Shown: positions 16,488 to 24,418 of the stretch, piece after piece
Numbering within the stretch: position 1 is the stretch's first letter
Layout: each line of letters opens with the position of its first letter
Notes under the pieces: generated by a model
What the model saw: only the letters and a program-made list of their open reading frames with translations
Databases searched by the model: none
What the model was told of the DNA's origin: nothing
Position numbers and translations under genes: made by a program
Assembly (NCBI GenBank): GCA_045635565.1
Contig: JAZTVX010000067.1
Span: forward strand, 1-27,297
Source: RGIG4140 sp045635565
Lineage (GTDB): Bacteria > Pseudomonadota > Alphaproteobacteria > CAAHEQ01 > UBA3637
Reading direction: 5' to 3'
DNA: 27,297 bases

Positions 16488-17381
16488 ATGAAATTATTGC
16501 CGATTGTTCGGGGACGTTTGTGTGCAAATGAACCATTATCTAAAAAAAATTGGTTTGGTGTTGGTGGGGCAGCTCAAATTTACTTTGAACCGGCTGATGT
16601 GGAAGATTTAGCATTGTTATTGCGTGAAATGCCTCCCGTTCCGTTGACAATATTGGGAGCAGGGAGTAACGTGCTTATTCGTGATGGCGGTATCCCCGGT
16701 ATAACCGTTCATTTGGGGAAACAGTTTAGTGATATTGTTGTCGAAGCCGATAAAATCATTTGTGGTGCTGGGGCAAAGTTAATGGAAGTATCCCGAACGG
16801 CAGAAAAAAGCAGTTTATCAGGTTTTGAATTTTTGTGTGGTATTCCCGGTTCTGTCGGGGGAGGCATTCGTATGAATGCCGGTGCTTACGGTTCGCAAAT
16901 TAGTGATATTTTAACGGAATTGACCGTTATTACACCGGATGGGGCTATTCAAACGTTGGCACAAGAGGAATTAAAAGAAGCGTTTATTTACCGTAAATGT
17001 TTATTCCCACCGGAATGGATTTTTGTTCGGGCTGTTTTTCAAGGACAAATGACGGCTGATAAATCGGTCATATCGGAACGTATGGCTCAAAATCGTTTGA
17101 AACGGGAAAACGGTCAGCCGATGGGGGTTCGTACGGCTGGTTCGACATTTAAAAATCCGGATGGTACGCCGGCATGGCAGTTAATTGACAAAGTAGGTAT
17201 GCGTGGCGTAACCAAGGGAGGGGCCGTCGTATCTGAAAAACATTCTAATTTTTTGATTAACAAAGGTCATGCAACAGCCAAAGACATTGAAGAACTGGGA
17301 GAAGAAATTCGCGCCAAAGTTTTGGAAAAAGAAGGTATTCGTTTAGAATGGGAAGTGAAAAAACTGGGGGTTGATAAATGA
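16488..17381 (+). CDS. murB: UDP-N-acetylenolpyruvoylglucosamine reductase MurB
   Basis: From 16488 the protein has 297 residues and starts 'MKLLPIVRGRLCANEPL', which matches the usual MurB start. FAD-binding blocks 'LGAGSNVLIRDGG' and 'GIPGSVGGGIRMNAGAYG' and the catalytic 'GSTFKNP' (Ser) are present. The 'YRxS' block reads Y-R-K-C. It reduces enolpyruvyl-UDP-GlcNAc to UDP-MurNAc with NADPH. An ATG at 16422, in frame, would add 22 residues and also has an AAGGAG at about 10 bases; I prefer 16488 because AAAAGGA is well spaced and the added residues are not conserved. Overlaps ddl by ATGA. Confidence 0.93.
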   Translation: MKLLPIVRGRLCANEPLSKKNWFGVGGAAQIYFEPADVEDLALLLREMPPVPLTILGAGSNVLIRDGGIPGITVHLGKQFSDIVVEADKIICGAGAKLMEVSRTAEKSSLSGFEFLCGIPGSVGGGIRMNAGAYGSQISDILTELTVITPDGAIQTLAQEELKEAFIYRKCLFPPEWIFVRAVFQGQMTADKSVISERMAQNRLKRENGQPMGVRTAGSTFKNPDGTPAWQLIDKVGMRGVTKGGAVVSEKHSNFLINKGHATAKDIEELGEEIRAKVLEKEGIRLEWEVKKLGVDK

Positions 17382-18292
17382 AAAAAGTTGTTGTTCTGAT
17401 GGGAGGTATGTCTTCCGAAAGGGCGGTATCTTTTAATAGTGGAAAATGTGTCTTAAAGGCGTTGTTATCACGAGGATACAATGCCGTAGCACTGGATGTG
17501 CAACAGCCGATATCCGGTTTAGTACGGGCTTTGGAAGAAATAAAACCCGATGTTGTTTTTAATGCATTGCATGGTCGATATGGCGAAGACGGATGTATTC
17601 AGGGATTGCTCAATCTGATGCAGATTCCTTATACGCATTCGGGAGTATTAGCCTCGGCTGTATCGATGGATAAACAACAAACAAAACGGATTGCATCTTT
17701 ATTGGGAATTGATGTTCCTCATGGTCGATTGGTAACTCCGGCAGATATTAAACAGGGGAATACCTTACCAAAACCGTATGTTTTAAAGCCAAATGATGAA
17801 GGTTCATCTGTTGGTGTTGCTATTATTCGCACAAAAGAAGATGAAATGTCATTTTTATTCGAAAGAGATATTGACAAAATTTGGTTAATGGAGGAATATA
17901 TAGACGGACGGGAAATGTCTGTCGTTGTGACGGATACAGGTGTTGCTGGTATTATTGAAATAATGCCTCATGATGGTTTTTATGATTATGAACATAAATA
18001 CACGCAAGGGACGGCAACACATATTGTGCCGGCACAATTGACGAAACCGTACTCAGACAAATTGGGTCAGGACGCATTAGCTATTCATCAGGCGTTGGGC
18101 TGTCGTCAGGTATCCAGATCTGATTTTCGGTTGGATGAAAAAACGGGACGGTGTGTCTTTTTGGAATTAAATGCCAATCCTGGAATGACATCATTATCTC
18201 TTGTTCCAGAAGTGTTGGAGGTTGTTCAAGGCATATCGTACACAGATTTTGTTGTTCAATTGGTGGAAAACGCAGGAAGTAACAAAGGGTAA
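17378..18292 (+). CDS. ddl: D-alanine-D-alanine ligase
   Basis: The 304-residue ATP-grasp enzyme shows 'GGMSSERAVSF' at the N-terminus, 'LHGRYGEDGCIQGLL', 'KPNDEGSSVGV' for ATP binding, 'FYDYEHKY' and the C-terminal 'LELNANPGMT'. A Tyr in 'FYDYE' is the mark of D-Ala-D-Ala rather than D-Ala-D-lactate ligases, so no vancomycin-type substrate change is indicated. It makes the dipeptide that the MurF half of the fusion consumes. Start overlaps murB by ATGA. Confidence 0.96.
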   Translation: MKKVVVLMGGMSSERAVSFNSGKCVLKALLSRGYNAVALDVQQPISGLVRALEEIKPDVVFNALHGRYGEDGCIQGLLNLMQIPYTHSGVLASAVSMDKQQTKRIASLLGIDVPHGRLVTPADIKQGNTLPKPYVLKPNDEGSSVGVAIIRTKEDEMSFLFERDIDKIWLMEEYIDGREMSVVVTDTGVAGIIEIMPHDGFYDYEHKYTQGTATHIVPAQLTKPYSDKLGQDALAIHQALGCRQVSRSDFRLDEKTGRCVFLELNANPGMTSLSLVPEVLEVVQGISYTDFVVQLVENAGSNKG

Positions 18293-18308
18293 AGAAAGAA
18301 TCGGACGC

Positions 18309-19127
18309 ATGAAAAAACAAACAAAAAAGAAAATGAAAAAAGGGTTTTGGACATTAAAACGGCGTATTATCGTAACCGTTTTAATGTTTTTTGTTGTTTG
18401 TTGTGCGTTGTTTTTTGTTACGCCTCAAGGGAAACGTGTTTTGGCAGAAATTGAAAAGACAACATTGTTTTTGCAACAAAAGGCCCATTTGGAATTGAGT
18501 GATGTTCCAATACAAGGACATAACCGAACGGCTGCTTCGGATATCAATGCCTTGCTTCATTTGACACAGGGTATGCCGATTTTAGATATTGATTTAAATG
18601 ATACCCGTGATAAGATTATGACATTACCCTGGGTTCGTAATGTCGTGGTTGAACGGCGATTACCGAATATGATGATTATCACGATTGAAGAAAAAACACC
18701 CATTGCTGTTTGGCAACATCATAAAAAATATTTACCGATTGATGAAGACGGTCATCCCATTGCCGATAATAAAACGGTTATTTCCAATGTGTTGCTGGTT
18801 GTTGGAGAAGATGCACCGAAACATACGCCACAGTTGATACAAGAACTGGAAAAACAGCCTGATATAAAAAAATATGTCAAATCGGCAGTTCGTGTCGGAA
18901 AAAGACGGTGGGATTTATACATGAATGATGCTGAAAATGGTTTGGTTGTACGTTTGCCCGAAACGGATATTGCACATGCCTTAAAACGGTTGAAAGAATT
19001 TCAGGAAACGGGACAAATATTGGATAGGGATATCAGTATCATTGATTTAAAATTACCTGATCGGTTGATTATACGTAGTGATGGTTTGGTATCGGAAGAT
19101 AAAAAGCAGGAAAAAAAGAAAAAGTAA
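18309..19127 (+). CDS. ftsQ: cell division protein FtsQ
   Basis: From 18309 the protein has 272 residues: a very Lys-rich cytoplasmic start, one membrane helix at about residues 20-38, then a POTRA-like domain ('VPIQGHNRTAASDI', 'LPWVRNVVVERRLPN') and the FtsQ beta domain. It scaffolds FtsB-FtsL at the septum. The frame is open upstream into ddl but those residues are not FtsQ-like. The ribosome site is only a purine run (AAAGAAAGAA), about 10 bases before the ATG. The C-terminus ends in a run of Lys. Confidence 0.9.
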   Translation: MKKQTKKKMKKGFWTLKRRIIVTVLMFFVVCCALFFVTPQGKRVLAEIEKTTLFLQQKAHLELSDVPIQGHNRTAASDINALLHLTQGMPILDIDLNDTRDKIMTLPWVRNVVVERRLPNMMIITIEEKTPIAVWQHHKKYLPIDEDGHPIADNKTVISNVLLVVGEDAPKHTPQLIQELEKQPDIKKYVKSAVRVGKRRWDLYMNDAENGLVVRLPETDIAHALKRLKEFQETGQILDRDISIIDLKLPDRLIIRSDGLVSEDKKQEKKKK

Positions 19128-19136
19128 CGGGTTGCA

Positions 19137-20384
19137 ATGGTTAAGAAGAAATTAAAGTCAGTTTTAACATTATTAGATATCGGAACTTCCAAAATTTGTT
19201 GTTTGGTTGTACGGTTCGGATCGGATGATATACCGGAAGTAATTGGTACGGGGTATGCTCCGGCCAAAGGGATTCAAGCCGGAGCCATTATTGATTTAGA
19301 CGATGCGACAGAGTGTATTCGTGAAGCCCTAAAACAGGCTGATACGCAAGCCGGTCGATTAACAACGAATGTTATTGTCAACATTTCATCAACACAATTA
19401 AAAGCACATCACATTCAAAAAGAAATCGAAATTAACGATGGTCGTCCGATAGGAACATCTGATGTAAAACGGTTGGTTGATGGTGTTATTGCATCGTGTT
19501 TGGCACAAGGGGATGAAGTGATTCATTCGTTTCCCTTATCATACAGTGTTGATAAGGAACAAAACGTTCAAGACCCACGAGGTTTATATGGTAATACATT
19601 AGGTGTTCATATGCACATTATTACTTTGCCTGAAACACAATCACGGAATTTGGTTGCTGTGTTGGACAGATGTCATGTATCCATTGATATGAAGGTAGCA
19701 ACACCTTACGCATCAGCGTTGGCAACGGTTTCGGAAGAAGAAAAAGACGTTGGTGTTACAGTAGTGGATTTTGGGGCTGGTATGACGTCTATTGCCGTTT
19801 TTTTAGATGGTGGTTTGGTTCACATGGAATTGATTCCGCAAGGGGGACAGATTTTAACCAAAGATATTACACGGGGTTTAAACACGTCGTTTACAGTGGC
19901 TGAACGTTTGAAAACATTGCATGGAGCGGCATTTTTGTCACCTCGTGATGAAATTGACAGATTGATTGTCCCGATTTTAGGGGAAGAAGGAGTCAATGTT
20001 CAAATTCCACAAGCAGATTTGATTTCTATTATTATTCCTCGAGTTGAAGAAATTATTGAAAATGTTGGTCGGGTTTTTGCTCGTTATCCGTATTTTGTCG
20101 TTGCAACGAAACATCTTATTTTAAACGGAGGGGGGAGTATGTTGCAAGGTATCAAAGATAAAACACAGGCATTATTGGGTGGAACAGTTCGTATCGGAAA
20201 ACCCGATACGATTAGAGGATTACCGACTCAATATGAACCATATGCATTTTCTACTTGCATTGGACTGTTAAAATATGCAATGATAAGAGAAAAAAGTTTA
20301 ACAAATGAAAAATTTAAAACGCAACCCATTCCTCGCAAAGGAATTATCGGAAAGGTGACACAATGGCTGGCTCAGAATTTTTAG
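19137..20384 (+). CDS. ftsA: cell division protein FtsA
   Basis: The 415-residue actin-like ATPase shows 'LLDIGTSKICCLV' (phosphate loop 1), 'VVDFGAGMTSIAVF' (phosphate loop 2), 'LNGGGSMLQG' (adenosine motif) and a C-terminal amphipathic helix 'GIIGKVTQWLAQNF' for membrane binding. It tethers FtsZ to the membrane and recruits later proteins. The start at 19137 lies 9 bp after the ftsQ stop without a clear ribosome site. The last 22 bases overlap ftsZ, suggesting translational coupling. Confidence 0.96.
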   Translation: MVKKKLKSVLTLLDIGTSKICCLVVRFGSDDIPEVIGTGYAPAKGIQAGAIIDLDDATECIREALKQADTQAGRLTTNVIVNISSTQLKAHHIQKEIEINDGRPIGTSDVKRLVDGVIASCLAQGDEVIHSFPLSYSVDKEQNVQDPRGLYGNTLGVHMHIITLPETQSRNLVAVLDRCHVSIDMKVATPYASALATVSEEEKDVGVTVVDFGAGMTSIAVFLDGGLVHMELIPQGGQILTKDITRGLNTSFTVAERLKTLHGAAFLSPRDEIDRLIVPILGEEGVNVQIPQADLISIIIPRVEEIIENVGRVFARYPYFVVATKHLILNGGGSMLQGIKDKTQALLGGTVRIGKPDTIRGLPTQYEPYAFSTCIGLLKYAMIREKSLTNEKFKTQPIPRKGIIGKVTQWLAQNF

Positions 20385-22015
20385 AAGTACAAGATAGTGG
20401 TTTATCCATCGGTTTGGCATCTCCTGCACCGGAGTTTTTATTGACCCCGAACATTGGTGTTATTGGTGTCGGTGGAGCAGGTGGTAATGCTGTCAATAAC
20501 ATGGTTATGGCTGATTTAGGGGATGTTTCTTTTTTTGTTGCCAATACAGATGCACAGGCGTTAACCCGTTCGGCGGTTGCTGATAAAATACAGTTGGGTG
20601 TTACAATAACACAAGGGTTGGGAGCCGGTGCTAATCCGGAAGTCGGTCGTGCCGCAGCTGAAGAAGCACAAGAAAAGATTCAAGAACACCTAAAAGGGTT
20701 GCATTTATTGTTTATTACGGCTGGTATGGGTGGCGGTACAGGAACAGGGGCTGCTCCGGTGATTGCCAAAATTGCAAAAGATTTGGGTATTTTGACAGTC
20801 GGAGTTGTTTCTAAACCGTTTCAGTTCGAAGGACGCAAACGTATGCGAACGGCTAATGACGGTATTGAAGAATTGAAAAAGTATGTTGATACGTTGATTG
20901 TTATTCCGAATCAAAATTTATTTCGGGTTGTTGCGAGTAATACAACTTTTGCAGATGCTTTTAGAATTGCTGACGGTGTTTTGTGTCAAGGCGTTCGTTC
21001 CATTACGGATTTAGTCATCAATCCGGGTATGATAAATTTGGATTTTGCCGATGTTAATACGGTTTTATCATCTATGGGACGGGCAATGATGGGAACGGGT
21101 GAAGCCAGTGGTGAAAATAGAGCAGAATCTGCTGTTGAACAAGCCATTTCTAATCCATTATTGGATGATTCTTCCATTCAAGGAGCAAAGAGTATTTTAC
21201 TTAATATTTCCGGTGGATTAGATTTAACATTGGCAGAAGTTGATTATGCGGCTGAACGTGTTCGTCAGGAATTAGATGACGATGCCAATATTATTTTTGG
21301 TACATGTGTTGATGAGGCGTTACACGGTAAAATTCGTATTTCATTGGTTGCAACGGGTATTGAAGCCAGTAGTGATGAAAAGGATATTCCGACGGCTCGT
21401 GTATCAGCACCGATTGTTGATGTTGTCGTTCAAGAAACAACTGAAACGGTTTTAGTTGAAACAACTGAAACGGCACAGACACAACCGGAAGCCGTTCAAG
21501 ATGAATTTCCATTGATGAGTGGTTCTTCATCAGATACACCGTTTGAAACCCAACAATCGTATGGTCGTATAGATTTTCGAAATGATATTGCGTTTTCAGA
21601 AGTTGAAAACGGTTATAATATGGCTATTGAATTGACAGAGGCTCCTGTTTCTCAGCCCCCGTTATTTGATGAAGAAGTTCCTGAAATCGGGCCGATTATT
21701 CCGATTGACAACATGCCGGAAGTTAAGGAAACGGTCAATATGGAATCTAAAAAGGCTGATGCAAATGTTAAAGTTTCAAGGAGCAGTTTATTTGATTTAA
21801 TGCTTCCCGGTTTTATGGGTAAATCCGGTCGTCGTGAAAAAGAAGATAAAGCAGCCTCTGCTGTTCAAAATGAACCGGCAAATAAAACGGTATCAACAGA
21901 TAAAGTTGCTGCATCTTCTTCACAAACGACAAGTAGTTCTGATACAGGCAATACGTTGTTTGGTGATACACCTTTTGAAAATGTTGATTTACCGGCATTT
22001 TTAAGACGGCGGTAG
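20363..22015 (+). CDS. ftsZ: cell division tubulin homologue FtsZ
   Basis: The 550-residue protein has the GTPase domain to about residue 330, with 'GVGGAGGNAVNNM', the tubulin signature 'GGGTGTG', 'PNQNLFRV' and 'NLDFADV'. A long, Thr/Glu/Ser/Pro-rich linker of about 200 residues follows, including a short near-duplicate (residues about 357-370, 'ETTETV' then 'ETTETA'). The tail 'DLPAFLRRR' is the C-terminal peptide that binds FtsA and other partners. The 550-residue length fits long-linker alphaproteobacterial FtsZ. Ribosome site GGAAAGGTGA precedes the ATG, inside ftsA. Confidence 0.98.
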   Translation: MAGSEFLEVQDSGLSIGLASPAPEFLLTPNIGVIGVGGAGGNAVNNMVMADLGDVSFFVANTDAQALTRSAVADKIQLGVTITQGLGAGANPEVGRAAAEEAQEKIQEHLKGLHLLFITAGMGGGTGTGAAPVIAKIAKDLGILTVGVVSKPFQFEGRKRMRTANDGIEELKKYVDTLIVIPNQNLFRVVASNTTFADAFRIADGVLCQGVRSITDLVINPGMINLDFADVNTVLSSMGRAMMGTGEASGENRAESAVEQAISNPLLDDSSIQGAKSILLNISGGLDLTLAEVDYAAERVRQELDDDANIIFGTCVDEALHGKIRISLVATGIEASSDEKDIPTARVSAPIVDVVVQETTETVLVETTETAQTQPEAVQDEFPLMSGSSSDTPFETQQSYGRIDFRNDIAFSEVENGYNMAIELTEAPVSQPPLFDEEVPEIGPIIPIDNMPEVKETVNMESKKADANVKVSRSSLFDLMLPGFMGKSGRREKEDKAASAVQNEPANKTVSTDKVAASSSQTTSSSDTGNTLFGDTPFENVDLPAFLRRR

Positions 22016-22018
22016 TCA

Positions 22019-23287
22019 ATGGATAAGGCTCTTGAAAGTCGTTTGACGGTTTTTCGGATATTACAGAGTATCATCCATGAAGGAAAAACATCAGATGATG
22101 TTTTTGCCCGAATGTCATTGGAACATTTTGTCGTATCAGACAGGCAATTCATTCGTTTATTGGTGATGACTGTTTTGCGTCATTATGGACAGATTACACA
22201 AATATTATCTTTGTTTCTGTCAAAACCTTTGCCGAAAAAACGACGTGATGTTGGATTGATTTTGTCTATGGGTGTTGCACAAATGGTGTTTTTGAAAACA
22301 CCGGCTCATGCTACTGTTGATACGGCTGTCAAATTGGTCCGTTTGGTGAAACAAGAACCATTTACACGTCTTGTTAATGGTGTTTTACGGCAGTTGGACC
22401 GACAAATACAATATCTTCAAATCCCATCACCTATTTGTAATATTCCGGATTGGTTGCGTTTGTCATGGGAGCATGCTTATGGTATTGCCAAAACGCATTT
22501 AATGGCAGACGCCGTCTTGAAAACACCGGCATTAGATATTACCGTTAAAGAAAATCCCGAAAAGTGGGCAAAATTATGGAACGGTTGTGTTTTGCCAACC
22601 AATTCCGTTCGCACGGATTTTGATATAGGAATTACACAACGAACAGGATTTGCTGACGGATATTGGTGGGTGCAGGAAGGGGCTGCGTCCATACCGGTAC
22701 AATTATTTCCGACGCTGAAAGGGTTGCGTGTTGCCGATATTTGTTCTGCTCCCGGAGGAAAGACCGCTCAACTTATACAATACGGTGCGATTGTTGATGC
22801 TTATGATGTTTCCGAGTATCGATTAAAGCGATTGATGGAAAATATGAAACGTCTTCAATTTGAAAAACAGGTGCGGATTTTGTGTTGTGACGGATTGAAC
22901 ATTTTACCGCCGATAGATGGGTTATATGATGCTGTTTTACTGGATGCACCGTGTTCGGCAACGGGGACTATCCGTCGTCATCCTGATTTGTTGTTTCATC
23001 GTACGCAAAAAGATATCGAACGTTTGAGCGAATTACAATATCAGTTGTTGCAACATGCACTGACATTACTCAAACCTAACGGATATCTTGTTTATTCTAC
23101 CTGTTCATTACAATCGGAAGAAAATGAAGGGGTTGTTGTTCGTGTTTTAGAAAAAATGCCTCATATTGAACGGGCAAGCATTCCTGAACGTTTCCGTCAC
23201 TATTGTAATGAAATGGGGGCTATACAAACAACACCGGATATGGATTTAGATGGATTTTATGCCGTTTTATTGCATAAAAAAGGTTGA
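22019..23287 (+). CDS. rsmB: 16S rRNA m5C967 methyltransferase RsmB
   Basis: The 422-residue protein has an N-terminal NusB-like helical RNA-binding domain (residues 1 to about 140) and a Rossmann methyltransferase domain. The methyltransferase motifs are 'VADICSAPGGKTAQ' for SAM binding, 'DAPCSATGTIRRHPD' with one catalytic Cys and 'YSTCSLQSEENE' with the other. It methylates C5 of C967 in 16S rRNA. The start is 3 bp after the ftsZ stop, so it is probably the last gene of the cluster; lpxC, which often follows ftsZ in relatives, is not here. Confidence 0.93.
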   Translation: MDKALESRLTVFRILQSIIHEGKTSDDVFARMSLEHFVVSDRQFIRLLVMTVLRHYGQITQILSLFLSKPLPKKRRDVGLILSMGVAQMVFLKTPAHATVDTAVKLVRLVKQEPFTRLVNGVLRQLDRQIQYLQIPSPICNIPDWLRLSWEHAYGIAKTHLMADAVLKTPALDITVKENPEKWAKLWNGCVLPTNSVRTDFDIGITQRTGFADGYWWVQEGAASIPVQLFPTLKGLRVADICSAPGGKTAQLIQYGAIVDAYDVSEYRLKRLMENMKRLQFEKQVRILCCDGLNILPPIDGLYDAVLLDAPCSATGTIRRHPDLLFHRTQKDIERLSELQYQLLQHALTLLKPNGYLVYSTCSLQSEENEGVVVRVLEKMPHIERASIPERFRHYCNEMGAIQTTPDMDLDGFYAVLLHKKG

Positions 23288-23312
23288 CCTGTGAACAATT
23301 TTTTCTTATCTT
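23284..23312 (+). promoter_or_regulatory. candidate divK promoter
   Basis: TTGACC (23284-23289) and TATCTT (23307-23312) are 17 bp apart, starting inside the rsmB stop region. The predicted start near 23319 leaves a 15-nt leader with AAAGGGG before the ATG. Tentative, because read-through from rsmB is also possible. Confidence 0.4.
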
Positions 23313-23333
23313 GAAGAAAAAGGGGATATGAAT

Positions 23334-23693
23334 ATGAGTACGATTCTAATCGTTGAAGATAATGAAATGAATGTGCGTTTGTTTTCTGATTTGCTTAAAT
23401 CAAGGGGGTACACGGTTGTTTCATGTCTTGATTCGACATTGGCTTTACAACTGATTAAAGAACGTCAGCCGGATGTTATTTTAATGGATATTCAAATGCC
23501 GAATATTTCGGGATTAGAATTAACCCGTTTGATTCGGGCAGATAAAACAATTGGTAACACAAAAATTGTTGCCGTATCGGCATTTGCGATGGATGATGAC
23601 ATTATTCGCATAAAAGCGGCCGGTTGTGATGACTACATATCGAAACCGATTGAAATCAATTCTTTTTTTCAGACAATTTCCCGTTACGTTTAA
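23334..23693 (+). CDS. divK: DivK-like single-domain response regulator
   Basis: The 119-residue protein is a bare receiver domain: acidic pair in 'VEDNE', phospho-acceptor Asp about 52 in 'LMDIQMP', switch residues in 'VAVSAFAM', and Lys in 'ISKPI'. It resembles Caulobacter DivK closely in the blocks 'ILIVEDNE.N..LF.DLL', 'AFAM', 'AGC..YISKPI'. DivK is a phospho-signal that sets asymmetric division and CtrA activity; here that role is inferred. Start at 23334 chosen over 23328, because AAAGGGG is 8 bases from the second ATG and only 2 from the first. It has no output domain. It converges with the pilin gene ten bases further on. Confidence 0.85.
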   Translation: MSTILIVEDNEMNVRLFSDLLKSRGYTVVSCLDSTLALQLIKERQPDVILMDIQMPNISGLELTRLIRADKTIGNTKIVAVSAFAMDDDIIRIKAAGCDDYISKPIEINSFFQTISRYV

Positions 23694-23703
23694 TCTGTTT
23701 AAC

Positions 23704-24228
23704 TTAATAATGACGTGACGGTTCTATTTTGAACAGGATTTTAATAGTATTGTTCCCATCGAAAGAACACAATCCGTTTTCAACATTATTGACGGATAAT
23801 TGTTGAGCAAAATGTAAATATTTTGCGACCGGTGCTGTCTCTCGACAGACACCATACGGAATATTCCCAAATGTCATATAGTAATCCTTAACGCCATAAC
23901 AGGCTGGATTGGTTGCTGTTTCATCGTGTCCACAACCATATTTTAATGTTGCAAAATCGGATAAAATTAATTTGCCTGCGTCATAAGGGTTTTGTAAAGA
24001 AATGCCGTAAACATTACCTCGTAAAAGCAATAAAGCGATTTGATTGTTCACATCATTCATTTCGGAAAGCAGAGTATTTGAACGATGTTTTTCCATGGCA
24101 AAAACGTATCCTGCAATTCCACCCATGGTTAAAACACCGACTATGGCTAAAACACCCAGCATTTCAACCATACTGCGACCTTTTTCAGATATATTTTTAA
24201 CTTGTTTTCGATAAAATTGTCTAAACAT
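23704..24228 (-). CDS. small prepilin-like protein
   Basis: From 24228 the protein has 174 residues. The leader ends in Gly17, followed by R-S-M-V-E-M-L-G with Glu at +5 and a hydrophobic helix to about residue 45, the same unusual signature as the large protein at 73. The C-terminal part has five Cys and ends with a Cys, 'NTIKILFKI', resembling residues 120-165 of the large protein. It is probably a pilin or pseudopilin-type surface or secretion component. The start is uncertain: ATG at 24228 has a weak site, while a strong GGAGG (24294-24290) sits four bases before an in-frame ATT (24285), and a GTG at 24297 is also in frame. Confidence 0.75.
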   Translation of the reverse strand: MFRQFYRKQVKNISEKGRSMVEMLGVLAIVGVLTMGGIAGYVFAMEKHRSNTLLSEMNDVNNQIALLLLRGNVYGISLQNPYDAGKLILSDFATLKYGCGHDETATNPACYGVKDYYMTFGNIPYGVCRETAPVAKYLHFAQQLSVNNVENGLCSFDGNNTIKILFKIEPSRHY

Positions 24229-24297
24229 GTCTTGCTCACAACAATTCTTGTCTTGCCAAACAGACAAATTGATATATTGAAAAATAAAACCTCCCAC

Positions 24298-24418
24298 CCG
24301 ATATATATCATATAAACAGAAAAAAACAGGGATGTAAAGTAAAAAAATAAAAAAATAAAAATAATTTTATATAAATAGACTTTATTTTCAGGCGTTGATT
24401 AAAATAAAGTATATGTTT
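24298..24418 (-). promoter_or_regulatory. AT-rich gap: possible pilin promoter and terminator of the upstream operon
   Basis: On the minus strand TTTACA (24338-24333) with TATATG 18 bp later is the best promoter candidate for the small prepilin-like gene. A perfect 10-bp inverted repeat, ACTTTATTTT (24379-24388) and AAAATAAAGT (24401-24410), lies just after the stop of the preceding minus-strand gene and may act as its terminator. Both calls are tentative in such AT-rich sequence. Confidence 0.35.
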
